A stretch of DNA of 64,000 nucleotides from Bin55 sp965205965 (GCA_965205965.1 CBDBHT010000007.1:124001-188000); one strand, 5' to 3'; shown: positions 44,774-53,112, numbered from the stretch's first letter. Notes: a model not told the origin generated them from the letters alone. A program made the numbers and translations.

Positions 44774-46498
44774 TCAAGGAATGGAATTTGTCGGCTGTAC
44801 GTAGAAAACGCCTCGATGTATTCGCCATGCCTCTTGGTGGTAGTTGTAAGTGGCATGACTACCGAGTCGATTGACGAGAATCTCATCTAGGTCTGCGTAA
44901 TACTGCTTCGGAAAAAGAAAGGCCGCTGTGATGTGTTCGGTATTCAGCAGGCCATCGGGCGTCTTCGTTTTGCCTGCTTTGGAGATTCGTACTGAGGCGG
45001 GATAGCCTCGTATCGTTCCAATACTCCAGCCCCACTGCCCGAAACTTGGTACGTTAGTGTGATATTGTTCAGTCTGAAATCCCACGTGCGAAAGTGTCTT
45101 GCCGATGGACAAGAACGCATCTTTCGCATGAAATGGAGAGGTTGACTGAGTCACGAACACGCCGTCCGGTGAAAGAATCTGCTTGATGCGTGCGTAGAAA
45201 TAGTCGCTGTATAAACGGTTCAAATCCGGATGGGCCGGATCGGGGAGATCAGCCACGATCACGTCATACCGGACTTCCGCCTCCGCAAGATTCTCTACTT
45301 CAATGAACGCATCTCCCTCTATGACATCAACGCGGGGATCGAAGAAAGAACGATCGTTCACGGCCATGAGTGCATTGCTTAAGTACTCGGGTGCTGACGT
45401 ATCTTTTCCGCGAAATAGTTTGAGCAGCTGTGGGTCGATGTCTATCAGGGTTACGGAGTCCGGATTCCAACGCAGTAGGTCTCGCAGTGCCAATCCATCA
45501 CCTCCGCCCAGAACAAGTACGCGCTCGCGCCTGTAAGCAGCAAGCATTGCTGGAGTCGTGAGATATGAGTGATAAATCCGTTCGTCGTTCGAAGCAAATT
45601 GTAGGCGACCATTAATGTAGAGACTCAAGATGTCAGGCTTGCCAGCAGAAATATGACGCTTCGTGATCACTACGTCTTGGTGGGGCGTCTGGAGGTGATA
45701 CGCGACACGATCTTTGAATAATGTATCGCCGAGGTGCATCGTCCATTTGGTGCCGAACATGGTTAGGATAAGAAGTACTACTGCCAAAAACGCATGTCCC
45801 ATCCAGAGGAAGAAAGTAGGGCGAAGTTCGGCTCGGTAGGTCACTAGGAAGAAGATTCCCACAAGGATGTTTACCGTAGCAGCACCGACTGCGGCGTACA
45901 TAATGGGTAGCTTCATACAGACCAGTACCCACAACGCTGCGCCTATACCAGCTCCGATATAGTCGGCACCGTACATGGTCCCGATATTGTGTTCCAAGTG
46001 TCTGGCATGCACGCGCTCTCGAATCCGGGCGATAAGTGGAATCTCCATCCCGATTAGAAAACCGATAACGAAACCTACGACGAACGGTAACGAGCGTGTC
46101 GCAAGTACAAGAGATTGAAAAAAAGCACCTTCGAAAGTCCCAAAGACGTCCAGGTTGTAAACAGAGTGAAGCCACTCTGGCAGGGAATAGGCGAGTGCTA
46201 CGGCTGCGGACAGCACTAATACGGAAGTTCCTCCGAGAATAGCAATGGACAGTTCAAGCCACACGAATCCTCGGTATATTTTTACGACCCACTTGGCGGC
46301 GAAGGCACCGATTCCCATCGCTACAATCATGAGACCAATCATGGCGTAAATGACTGCCTCTACCGTTCCAAGCGTACGGCTGGCGTAGTGAGCCAAGAGA
46401 TATTCGTAGACGAGTCCACACGCGGCAACAAGACATATAGCTCCGATAAGTAGCGTGTCGTGCAGGCGTAGGAACTTGGATGGTTCCGCAGTCTTCAG
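44774..46498 (-). CDS. Membrane-anchored aminopropyltransferase (spermidine synthase-like)
   Basis: The frame is open from 46498 and no ATG or GTG occurs before the first helix. CTG at 46498 has GAGGA seven bases upstream; TTG at 46396 is possible but would cut TM1 (LLIGAICLVAACGLVYEYLL). About seven transmembrane helices make up the first 230 residues, as in the multi-TM spermidine synthase family. The catalytic domain has RVLVLGGGDGLALRDLL (AdoMet-amine binding), TLIDIDPQLLKLFRG (acidic loop) and YDVIVADLPDPAHPDLNRLYS (catalytic Asp region). It would move an aminopropyl group from decarboxylated AdoMet, made by the SpeD of the same operon, to an amine at the membrane. Confidence 0.85.
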   Translation of the reverse strand: MKTAEPSKFLRLHDTLLIGAICLVAACGLVYEYLLAHYASRTLGTVEAVIYAMIGLMIVAMGIGAFAAKWVVKIYRGFVWLELSIAILGGTSVLVLSAAVALAYSLPEWLHSVYNLDVFGTFEGAFFQSLVLATRSLPFVVGFVIGFLIGMEIPLIARIRERVHARHLEHNIGTMYGADYIGAGIGAALWVLVCMKLPIMYAAVGAATVNILVGIFFLVTYRAELRPTFFLWMGHAFLAVVLLILTMFGTKWTMHLGDTLFKDRVAYHLQTPHQDVVITKRHISAGKPDILSLYINGRLQFASNDERIYHSYLTTPAMLAAYRRERVLVLGGGDGLALRDLLRWNPDSVTLIDIDPQLLKLFRGKDTSAPEYLSNALMAVNDRSFFDPRVDVIEGDAFIEVENLAEAEVRYDVIVADLPDPAHPDLNRLYSDYFYARIKQILSPDGVFVTQSTSPFHAKDAFLSIGKTLSHVGFQTEQYHTNVPSFGQWGWSIGTIRGYPASVRISKAGKTKTPDGLLNTEHITAAFLFPKQYYADLDEILVNRLGSHATYNYHQEAWRIHRGVFYVQPTNSIP

Positions 46499-46568
46499 GA
46501 TCTAGTCCTCGTAAATCTTATCTCTAGACAGTCGGAGATACCCGACTTGTACCCGTTTCTTGTAAAAA

Positions 46569-46684
46569 TGGATTCCTCTATTTTATTGCTGTTTTGACGA
46601 ATCATATACGACATAAGTGCATGATATTTAAAAACTATTTGCTTCGAATAGATAGAGGTACCGTAGGTTAATAGAGGTTCCCAA
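46569..46684. mobile_element. MITE-A copy inside the operon (degenerate ends)
   Basis: GGATTCCTCTATTTTATTGC and GTTAATAGAGGTTCCC form the ends, with GACGAATCATATACGAC inside as in other copies. It separates the DUF350 gene from the aminopropyltransferase gene. Confidence 0.75.
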
Positions 46685-46745
46685 ATGTGGCAGACGGGAC
46701 CGCTTTCTCCCGTTTCAATGTTTTCCTGTGCAACTAATTAATCGA

Positions 46746-47642
46746 TCAGCCGGCTATAGCTCTGATGATCAAACCAATGCCGACAAATACTGCAGCTTCA
46801 ATTGTCGCGATGCCGATATTTTGTTGGTTGTCAACCTCTTCGACTACGTCAATACCAGCCAGGAATGCCCACTGCGCCAACATGGACAGAGCTAACAATA
46901 CGATGGCCAAGATGATCGCCCAAACAAGCCATGCCACGTATGCCATCCAGGCGGTGGCATCTGCACCCGTAATGAATTCGACCATGCCCCCCGCCGAAGA
47001 CGATGCCAAGGCTGCGCCCAGAAGATGTCCAGCATAGCGCACTGCAAGCGCAGTATTTCCTCCTTCTATGGCCTTTTGCCACGCTTCTCCGTCGTGTCGT
47101 TTGGCATAGATGATCGATCGTGTCCTAGTCACGGCAAGGACTACGAGCTGGGAGAGCAGGAAGACGATTACAAGTGATGTCAGACTTTGAACTAGGCCAC
47201 CGTCCGCCCAATTCATTGCGCCGTGAATCAGGATACTGAGGGCCACGAGATTCGCTGCTTGTACGACGCCTGCGGCGCAATTGCCGGATTTAACCTGCTC
47301 CTTTACCGAGAATTTGTGAAATACGACCAAGTCGTTTATCACAATGCCGACTTTGAGCATAAGAAGTCCGACGACTGCATAGATGACGACGACCTTCAGT
47401 TCGGTGAGAAACATCAAGGCTGGATCCCCGGATGCCGCCGCGGCGAGGATCAATGCCACTGCCAGCGTTCCGCCGCCAAGAACTATACCGAATGCGAAGT
47501 TATCTTTTTTCGCCAACTCGTCTCGGGTATCTACTTCGAACAACAGCCCCGAGCCGAATCGAAGAGCACACATGGCCGCAATGGCTACCGCCAAATCCAG
47601 TGCCACGATGCCCCAGATCCAAAAGTTCATCGAATTGATCAT
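46746..47642 (-). CDS. Duplicated DUF350 membrane protein (YjfL-like)
   Basis: 298 residues from ATG 47642 behind GAGGAG. Eight hydrophobic helices fall into two similar halves, each four helices long: FAFGIVLGGGTLAVALILAA...VVIYAVVGLLMLKVGIVINDLVVF and AVRYAGHLLGAALASSSAGG...AWLVWAIILAIVLLALSML. This is the DUF350 repeat (YjfL has a single copy). Members accompany PspA and SpeD in such operons; transport or signalling is suspected but unproven. Confidence 0.8.
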   Translation of the reverse strand: MINSMNFWIWGIVALDLAVAIAAMCALRFGSGLLFEVDTRDELAKKDNFAFGIVLGGGTLAVALILAAAASGDPALMFLTELKVVVIYAVVGLLMLKVGIVINDLVVFHKFSVKEQVKSGNCAAGVVQAANLVALSILIHGAMNWADGGLVQSLTSLVIVFLLSQLVVLAVTRTRSIIYAKRHDGEAWQKAIEGGNTALAVRYAGHLLGAALASSSAGGMVEFITGADATAWMAYVAWLVWAIILAIVLLALSMLAQWAFLAGIDVVEEVDNQQNIGIATIEAAVFVGIGLIIRAIAG

Positions 47643-47688
47643 GGTTGACTCCTCGGGAAAATTTTCTCTCTCGGATCTGTGGACATGT

Positions 47689-48690
47689 TTACTTACCCCG
47701 GCTTGGACCTCGGGATCCTCCACTTCCAAAGCCCCGGAACGATCCAAGGCCGCTTGGTTTACTTGTAGATGCGAACTTAGCTCTGGCAACGGAAGTCGAA
47801 GCCCCCATGCGCTTCTTTGCATACGGACTTCGGAAAGTCCTACCCGCTGAAGAGAATTTGCGTCGCGCGGTCGACTCTACTTGCGATTGTCGTTGACTGG
47901 CTTGAGGTGAAGTGTAGCTGTTTCTACCATAGTCATGGTAGTAACTGTAGTCGCGCCTGGAAGCCCAATCGCCGTAGCCTATGCGCGGACCTCCGAATAA
48001 ACCTCGCAGTAGAGCATATTGGCCGTACCACACCCAAAAGGAGGAGCCACCACTGCCCGTGCGCCACGTGCCATAGTTGGGATTGCCTACCAATTGGCTC
48101 CCTGGACCAAAGTTTTCCGCACCGTTTGCTACTTTCGAGGCGGTTGCCGAGATAGAGTCTACTCGCTGAAGAGTGCCGCCAGAGAGGTCTGCAAGGACAT
48201 TGAGAGGATCTGCGAGTGCGCGATCGAATTCCAACGTGTCTGATGCATCCAAGAGATTGGTTAGTTCCGACGCTAGTTGGGAGCTTTGCTGTTCTATCTC
48301 TGACTCTGAACGATCCAGAATATTGCGAACAGCCTTGAGGCGTGTTTCAAGGTTGGTGTATAGCGTGCCTTGGCGCGTGGCCTCTTTTTCAAGAACACGA
48401 GCTATACCGCTCAAGTCGGGTTTACTCGCACGGACACTCTGAGAGTACATTTTGATGAGGGCAGCGTTACGTAGCGAATCCTTGTCAAGTTCTGCACCCA
48501 GCCGGGTAATGGAAGATTCGGCATCGGCGTATGAGTCAAGCATGCGGTCTTTTACGCTGAAACCGCATCCGAAGAGACTCAGTGCAACTACCAACAAGAT
48601 GGCGGAACTAGTCGCAGCTCCCACGCTATCGGAGTACGTAATCCCGAGGCCGACAGGGCCGGGACCTAGAGGCACTTTCTTGTGAAGCAT
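47689..48690 (-). CDS. Lipoprotein of the speD-PspA operon
   Basis: 333 residues. The hydrophobic segment ends in a lipobox (VALSLFGC, Cys42), so the mature part is probably in the periplasm. A coiled-coil region (LEKEATRQGTLYTNLETRLKAVRNIL, SESEIEQQSSQLASEL) is followed by Gly/Ser/Tyr-rich, basic sequence (FGGPRIGYGDWASRRDYSYYHDYGRNSY, GLGSFRGFGSGGSRGPSRGK) like that in proteins found at this place in related operons. The start ATG lies six bases after the speD stop. No enzymatic motif is seen. Confidence 0.6.
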   Translation of the reverse strand: MLHKKVPLGPGPVGLGITYSDSVGAATSSAILLVVALSLFGCGFSVKDRMLDSYADAESSITRLGAELDKDSLRNAALIKMYSQSVRASKPDLSGIARVLEKEATRQGTLYTNLETRLKAVRNILDRSESEIEQQSSQLASELTNLLDASDTLEFDRALADPLNVLADLSGGTLQRVDSISATASKVANGAENFGPGSQLVGNPNYGTWRTGSGGSSFWVWYGQYALLRGLFGGPRIGYGDWASRRDYSYYHDYGRNSYTSPQASQRQSQVESTARRKFSSAGRTFRSPYAKKRMGASTSVARAKFASTSKPSGLGSFRGFGSGGSRGPSRGK

Positions 48691-48695
48691 GAAGG

Positions 48696-49064
48696 TTATG
48701 GCTTTCTTCCAGCGTCGGGTGCGATAGGTCGGTCAATGGCTTTCACCCTTACATGTTCACCCGGATTGGCATCTGCGATGACAGCCGCAGCTGCATCTGC
48801 ATCGCAGTCACCACACATGAAGATGTCAAAGGCAGCGTACTGCTGCTCTGGCCATGTGTGCACCGCGATGTGAGATTCGGCGAGAAGGGCCACACCTGTA
48901 ACTCCAGCATCATTACCGAAAGCGTGCATGTGGCAGGATAGAACCTTTGCACCGCCTGCAGCCGCAGCGCGACAGATCAACCCTTCAAGTGCTTCCGCAT
49001 CTTGGTTGGACTGGGTTCCATAACATTCGATCAGGAGGTGTCGACCAGTACCGAATTTCGACAT
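48696..49064 (-). CDS. speD: S-adenosylmethionine decarboxylase (SpeD-type proenzyme)
   Basis: 122 residues, the size of class 1b AdoMetDC. The processing site LLAESHIAVHTWPEQQYAAFDIFMCG is complete; Ser in AESH would become the pyruvoyl group. The N-terminus GTGRHLLIECYGTQ and the Cys in GDCDADAAA are also typical. It would make decarboxylated AdoMet for the aminopropyltransferase. It is the first gene of the operon and lies behind a good promoter at 49113-49141. The first 42 codons are duplicated at 51350-51475. Confidence 0.9.
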   Translation of the reverse strand: MSKFGTGRHLLIECYGTQSNQDAEALEGLICRAAAAGGAKVLSCHMHAFGNDAGVTGVALLAESHIAVHTWPEQQYAAFDIFMCGDCDADAAAAVIADANPGEHVRVKAIDRPIAPDAGRKP

Positions 49065-49112
49065 TCCGACCTATATCCTTTGACTGACTGAGAACGCGAC
49101 ATCAGGGGGGAC

Positions 49113-49141
49113 ATGATACATAAACACACATTCTTGGTCAA
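49113..49141 (-). promoter_or_regulatory. Sigma70-like promoter of the speD operon
   Basis: TTGACC (49141-49136) and TATCAT (49118-49113) are exactly 17 bp apart on the minus strand, 49 bp from the speD start. The 1.6-kb duplication carries an identical copy at 51524-51552. Confidence 0.65.
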
Positions 49142-49479
49142 TTGAGGATGGATCCAAAGATCAGGTTAGGGATTGGGCATCAATGATTGGCTAATTCGTG
49201 ACGATTAGCTGAACCAAGCAGGGAAACAGGTAGTTCGGTCTTCTTTCCAGTCTCCATCTGGGCAACTTATACCGTGAAGATGTAACGACAAAACCGACTA
49301 ATTACTTCACTTGGATTTGAAAGCGTTGCGACGGATTCGTATGTTGAATCCAATGGAAGGGATTTTCGGCGCACACTATCATGCCCATTGCAGGCATGCC
49401 CATTGCAGGAGTACTATCCATTTACTCAACTGAGATCGCCGTCCGCAGTGTAGAAGAACAGTTCTTTATTTATGCAGCC

Positions 49480-49700
49480 GGATGGACAATCTTCCCACCC
49501 TCGCATGCGGCACCGTGCATCTTCCAGGTATCTCGACACCGAGCGGCGTCAGTCCTTGACCCCGCCGGCCCACCTCCGCGAGTAGCAGAATACCCCCGCG
49601 TTACCGGTGATCGCACCGCCGCTGAATGCGGCCTTCACCTTGCGGCGTTGTACGGATGAAAAGCGGATGATCGGATTTGGGCAACATGTCGTCACGGCAA
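49480..49700 (-). pseudogene. IS1380 transposase N-terminal remnant (copy 1)
   Basis: The minus strand reads VQRRKVKAAFSGGAITGNAGV, then SRYLEDARCR with frame breaks, the pattern of an IS1380 N-terminus (KRRKVxAAFxGGxITSDGGxLLL). It is a different subgroup from the intact IS1380 at 62237. Confidence 0.55.
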
Positions 49701-49826
49701 GATCTCCTTCGATATCGGCTCAACTCATTGAATGATATCGAATGATAGGGGCCTTGCCGTCTTATTCACGCAATATCTGGGCTAAATATGGCCGAAATCA
49801 GGATCCATGTGATGGTCGGGCGGTGC

Positions 49827-49893
49827 TGAACTGGCGATTCACGACCACTGGCGCGCGAGTCAAATTAAAATCGCTTTACCCCAAACAAACGTG
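49827..49893 (+). pseudogene. IS630 3' remnant (copy 1)
   Basis: NWRFTTTGARVKLKSLYPK in one frame corresponds to the last codons of the IS630 copy 3 transposase (25190-25247). Confidence 0.5.
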
Positions 49894-49991
49894 ACAACCT
49901 ACTCGCCCCATTCTGGTGTCCGTTTGACTGCCGCGCTATCAACTTCACTCTGATTTGTGAAGCAATGAGATTAGATGAGCGTCAAGCGCAC

Positions 49992-50588
49992 TCAGTCCAT
50001 TGTGATATACAGATACCCGCCGCCAATCCCGTCGAGTTCGCATCCCGTGTCGTAAATGTCGCCACCTACGTATCCTGAAATGGTCTTCCCTAGTTCGATC
50101 TTGAACTCTTCCGCCGACACCTCGGTAACCTCTCCAAAACGCTCAAGAACCCGCCGGCATATCTCTATGCTCGGGATGCCAGCATACTCTATGACAAGAT
50201 CTTCGCCAGCAGGATATGGTTCGAGGTAGATACTAATCTGCTCCCCGAAAATATTCTGTCCGTCGGACAAGCCGCTCCCCCCAAGGTAAGGCCTCAGTGC
50301 CGAGATGATATCGTCGGCCAAAGCAAGGGGCTGGAGGGTGGAGTAATTATTAGTTTCCGAACCGGCCTTGTATGTAACTGCGGCACTCTGCAGCATTTGG
50401 ACCTCGGCTATCACTGCCTGTACATCGGAGTTGTCTCCGAGCAGGGTGTACATGGCCCACACGCCGACCAGCACGCCCGCAATGATGCCGAACACCAACA
50501 GAATCTCGGCTATTGAATAGCCATTCTGCATGGCATGACGAGATGAGATACCCATTCTATAAATTTTCATCATTTTATCTATTTGCAT
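49992..50588 (-). CDS. Type IVb-like prepilin (PilS-like), copy 1
   Basis: Start ATG at 50588 (MQIDKMMKIYRMGISSRHAMQNG) with GGAGC upstream; product 198 residues. The cleavage site is NG/YSIAEILLVFGIIAGVLVGVW with Glu5 present. The following helix (QAVIAEVQMLQSAAVTYKAG) and C-terminal region match PilS-like pilins. Two cysteines (IEICRRVLERFG and YDTGCELDG) probably form the C-terminal disulphide loop. The upstream region has TTCTTGATTTG and a ATGCATAATTACCAT motif. It is the better candidate of the two copies for constitutive expression, because it lacks the poly-G run. Confidence 0.85.
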   Translation of the reverse strand: MQIDKMMKIYRMGISSRHAMQNGYSIAEILLVFGIIAGVLVGVWAMYTLLGDNSDVQAVIAEVQMLQSAAVTYKAGSETNNYSTLQPLALADDIISALRPYLGGSGLSDGQNIFGEQISIYLEPYPAGEDLVIEYAGIPSIEICRRVLERFGEVTEVSAEEFKIELGKTISGYVGGDIYDTGCELDGIGGGYLYITMD

Positions 50589-50599
50589 GACCCAAGCTC

Positions 50600-50616
50600 C
50601 GATCATGCATAATTAC
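50600..50616. promoter_or_regulatory. ATGCATAATTACCAT motif upstream of prepilin copy 1
   Basis: It recurs as ATGCATAATTTACCAT upstream of prepilin copy 2 (53117-53132), outside the duplicated segment, and resembles the half-site of the palindrome at 33851. Confidence 0.4.
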
Positions 50617-50790
50617 CATTTCTTGATTTGTCACGGCTTGTCCCATCAGATATCATATAGATATTTTATGCTATTCCCAATGGAAATTCAATGTAAAAGG
50701 CATGTCTATTTATTCGTGGATAGAGCGTATTTTATAGGGGACGTACTGGGCATAGTTCCTGTCCTATCTATTCGAATTTTTGCGGAGATC

Positions 50791-50862
50791 TAACCTTGCT
50801 GAACGGATCTAACCTTGCTGAACGGATCGAACCTGTTTGAACGGATCGAACCTGTTTGAACG
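50791..50862 (+). repeat. 18-19 bp tandem repeats at a transposase start
   Basis: GATCTAACCTTGCTGAACG occurs twice and GATCGAACCTGTTTGAACG twice in a row. The last unit contains the TTG start of the IS5-type frame. Confidence 0.8.
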
Positions 50863-51349
50863 GGAAGACCAGGATGTGGCACTCGGGGAGTTTGACGACC
50901 TGAGGAAGTTGCTTGAGGTGGTGGACTGGGCGGCGTTCCGTCCGCTGCTACGGGAGATTTTCGGTCGTTCGGAGAGCGATGAGGCGGTGCTCCGAGGTCG
51001 GCCGTCCTGGGACGTGATGCCGATGTTTCGAGTTTTGCTGCTGGGAGTGAACTATCAGCTGAGCGACCGCCAGTTGCAGTTCCAGTTGCTGGATCGCCGT
51101 TCCTTCAAGCGTTTTGTGGGGCTGCGGAACGAGAGCACGGTTCCGGATCAGAAGACGATCTGGAAGTACCGTCATCGGTGGGCGGCGTCGGGTCGTACGA
51201 AGGAGCTGTTCGAGGCGTTCGAGGCGCAGTTGCGGGAGGCCGGGTATGCGCTGACGGGCGGCCAGATCGTGGACTCGACGATGGTGGAAATTCCACGCCA
51301 ACGCAACACTCGCGAGGAGAACGCAGCCCTGAAGCAAGGTGACGTTCCC
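50837..51349 (+). pseudogene. IS5-family transposase, truncated by the duplication
   Basis: TTG start at 50837 (LNGSNLFEREDQDVALGEFDDL). The frame covers RGRPSWDVMPMFRVLLLGVNYQLSDRQLQFQLLDRRSFKRFVGL, the N-terminal DUF772-like domain, and the first Asp (GGQIVDSTMVEIPRQRN). At 51349 it runs into the start of duplication copy 2; the rest of the catalytic domain is gone. Confidence 0.8.
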
Positions 51350-51475
51350 TAGAACCTTTGCACCGCCTGCAGCCGCAGCGCGACAGATCAACCCTTCAAG
51401 TGCTTCCGCATCTTGGTTGGACTGGGTTCCATAACATTCGATCAGGAGGTGTCGACCAGTACCGAATTTCGACAT
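50948..51475 (-). pseudogene. Chimeric frame: SpeD N-terminus fused to antisense IS5
   Basis: The first 42 codons equal speD (MSKFGTGRHLLIECYGTQSN to AAGGAKVL), then the frame continues through the antisense strand of the IS5 fragment. The AESH processing site is absent, so no decarboxylase can result. The duplicated promoter (51524-51552) would transcribe it. Confidence 0.75.
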
Positions 51476-52955
51476 TCCGACCTATATCCTTTGACTGACT
51501 GAGAACGCGACATCAGGGGGGACATGATACATAAACACACATTCTTGGTCAATTGAGGATGGATCCAAAGATCAGGTTAGGGATTGGGCATCAATGATTG
51601 GCTAATTCGTGACGATTAGCTGAACCAAGCAGGGAAACAGGTAGTTCGGTCTTCTTTCCAGTCTCCATCTGGGCAACTTATACCGTGAAGATGTAACGAC
51701 AAAACCGACTAATTACTTCACTTGGATTTGAAAGCGTTGCGACGGATTCGTATGTTGAATCCAATGGAAGGGATTTTCGGCGCACACTATCATGCCCATT
51801 GCAGGCATGCCCATTGCAGGAGTACTATCCATTTACTCAACTGAGATCGCCGTCCGCAGTGTAGAAGAACAGTTCTTTATTTATGCAGCCGGATGGACAA
51901 TCTTCCCACCCTCGCATGCGGCACCGTGCATCTTCCAGGTATCTCGACACCGAGCGGCGTCAGTCCTTGACCCCGCCGGCCCACCTCCGCGAGTAGCAGA
52001 ATACCTCCGCGTTACCGGTGATCGCACCGCCGCTGAATGCGGCCTTCACCTTGCGGCGTTGTACGGATGAAAAGCGGATGATCGGATTTGGGCAACATGT
52101 CGTCACGGCAAGATCTCCTTCGATATCGGCCCAACTCATTGAATGATATCGAATGATAGGGGCCTTGCCGTCTTATTCACGCAATATCTGGGCTAAATAT
52201 GGCCGAAATCAGGATCCATGTGATGGTCGGGCGGTGCTGAACTGGCGATTCACGACCACTGGCGCGCGAGTCAAATTAAAATCGCTTTACCCCAAACAAA
52301 CGTGACAACCTACTCGCCCCATTCTGGTGTCCGTTTGACTGCCGCGCTATCAACTTCACTCTGATTTGTGAAGCAATGAGATTAGATGAGCGTCAAGCGC
52401 ACTCAGTCCATTGTGATATACAGATACCCGCCGCCAATCCCGTCGAGTTCGCATCCCGTGTCGTAAATGTCGCCACCTACGTATCCTGAAATGGTCTTCC
52501 CTGGTTCGATCTTGAACTCTTCCGCCGACACCTCGGTAACCTCTCCAAAACGCTCAAGAACCCGCCGGCATATCTCTACGCTCGGGATGCCAGTATACTC
52601 TATGACAAGATCTTCGCCAGCAGGATATGGTTCGAGGTAGATATCAATCTGCTCCCCGAAAATATTCTGTCCGTCGGACAAGCCGCTCCCCCCAAGGTAA
52701 GGCCTCAGTGCCGAGATGATATCGTCGGCCAAAGCAAGGGGCTGGAGGGTGGAGTAATTATTAGTTTCCGAACCGGCCTTGTATGTAACTGCGGCACTCT
52801 GCAGCATTTGGACCTCGGCTATCACTGCCTGTACATCGGAGTTGTCTCCGAGCAGGGTGTACATGGCCCACACGCCGACCAGCACGCCCGCAATGATGCC
52901 GAACACCAACAGAATCTCGGCTATTGAATAGCCATTCTGCATGGCATGACGAGAT
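51350..52955. repeat. 1.6-kb direct duplication, copy 2
   Basis: Near-identical to 48939-50544. Its left junction truncates an IS5 transposase and speD; its right junction lies at the poly-C run in the prepilin leader. Confidence 0.92.
51891..52111 (-). pseudogene. IS1380 transposase N-terminal remnant (copy 2)
   Basis: Duplicate of 49480-49700 with one base different (ACCTCCGCG for ACCCCCGCG). Confidence 0.55.
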
Positions 52956-53053
52956 ACCCCCCCCCCTACTACTTTCATCCTTTGGTCCATGCGTTGTTCC
53001 ATACGTCGATATATGCAAACCTTACATACATTATCGATTCTTTCATCTGTCAT
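52403..53053 (-). CDS. Type IVb-like prepilin, copy 2, with poly-G in the leader
   Basis: ATG at 53053 follows GAGAGG and gives 216 residues. From codon 40 on the protein is almost the same as copy 1 (a few substitutions, such as EYTGIPSVEICRR). The leader differs: MTDERIDNVCKVCIYRRMEQ then QRMKVVGGGVSRHAMQNG, where GGG is encoded by a run of ten G. Loss or gain of one or two G puts the mature pilin out of frame, so expression could be switched by slippage. A second ATG (MKVVGGG) lies upstream of the run as well, so it cannot bypass the tract, while ATG of MQNG lies after it. Confidence 0.85.
   Translation of the reverse strand: MTDERIDNVCKVCIYRRMEQRMDQRMKVVGGGVSRHAMQNGYSIAEILLVFGIIAGVLVGVWAMYTLLGDNSDVQAVIAEVQMLQSAAVTYKAGSETNNYSTLQPLALADDIISALRPYLGGSGLSDGQNIFGEQIDIYLEPYPAGEDLVIEYTGIPSVEICRRVLERFGEVTEVSAEEFKIEPGKTISGYVGGDIYDTGCELDGIGGGYLYITMD
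52957..52966 (-). repeat. Poly-G (C10 on plus) tract in prepilin leader
   Basis: Copy 1 of the gene has GGG at this place; copy 2 has ten G. It is the only one of the seven homopolymer runs lying in a non-transposon gene. Confidence 0.9.
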
Positions 53054-53112
53054 GACTGACCTCTCGCAGCGGCTAAGTATCATGTAGATATTCTATCTTT
53101 TTCTCAAACACT

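Larger units (their letters stand above)
48939..50544. repeat. 1.6-kb direct duplication, copy 1
   Basis: The 1606 bp from within speD to the leader codons of the prepilin recur at 51350-52955 with constant offset 2411 and only a few mismatches. It contains the N-terminal part of speD, its promoter, an IS1380 remnant, an IS630 remnant and most of the prepilin gene. Confidence 0.92.

Noticed and set aside
49381..49659. 92-codon frame starting MPIAGMPIAGVLSIYSTEIAV
   Set aside because: It is antisense to an IS1380 remnant and is repeated only because of the 1.6-kb duplication (51792-52070).
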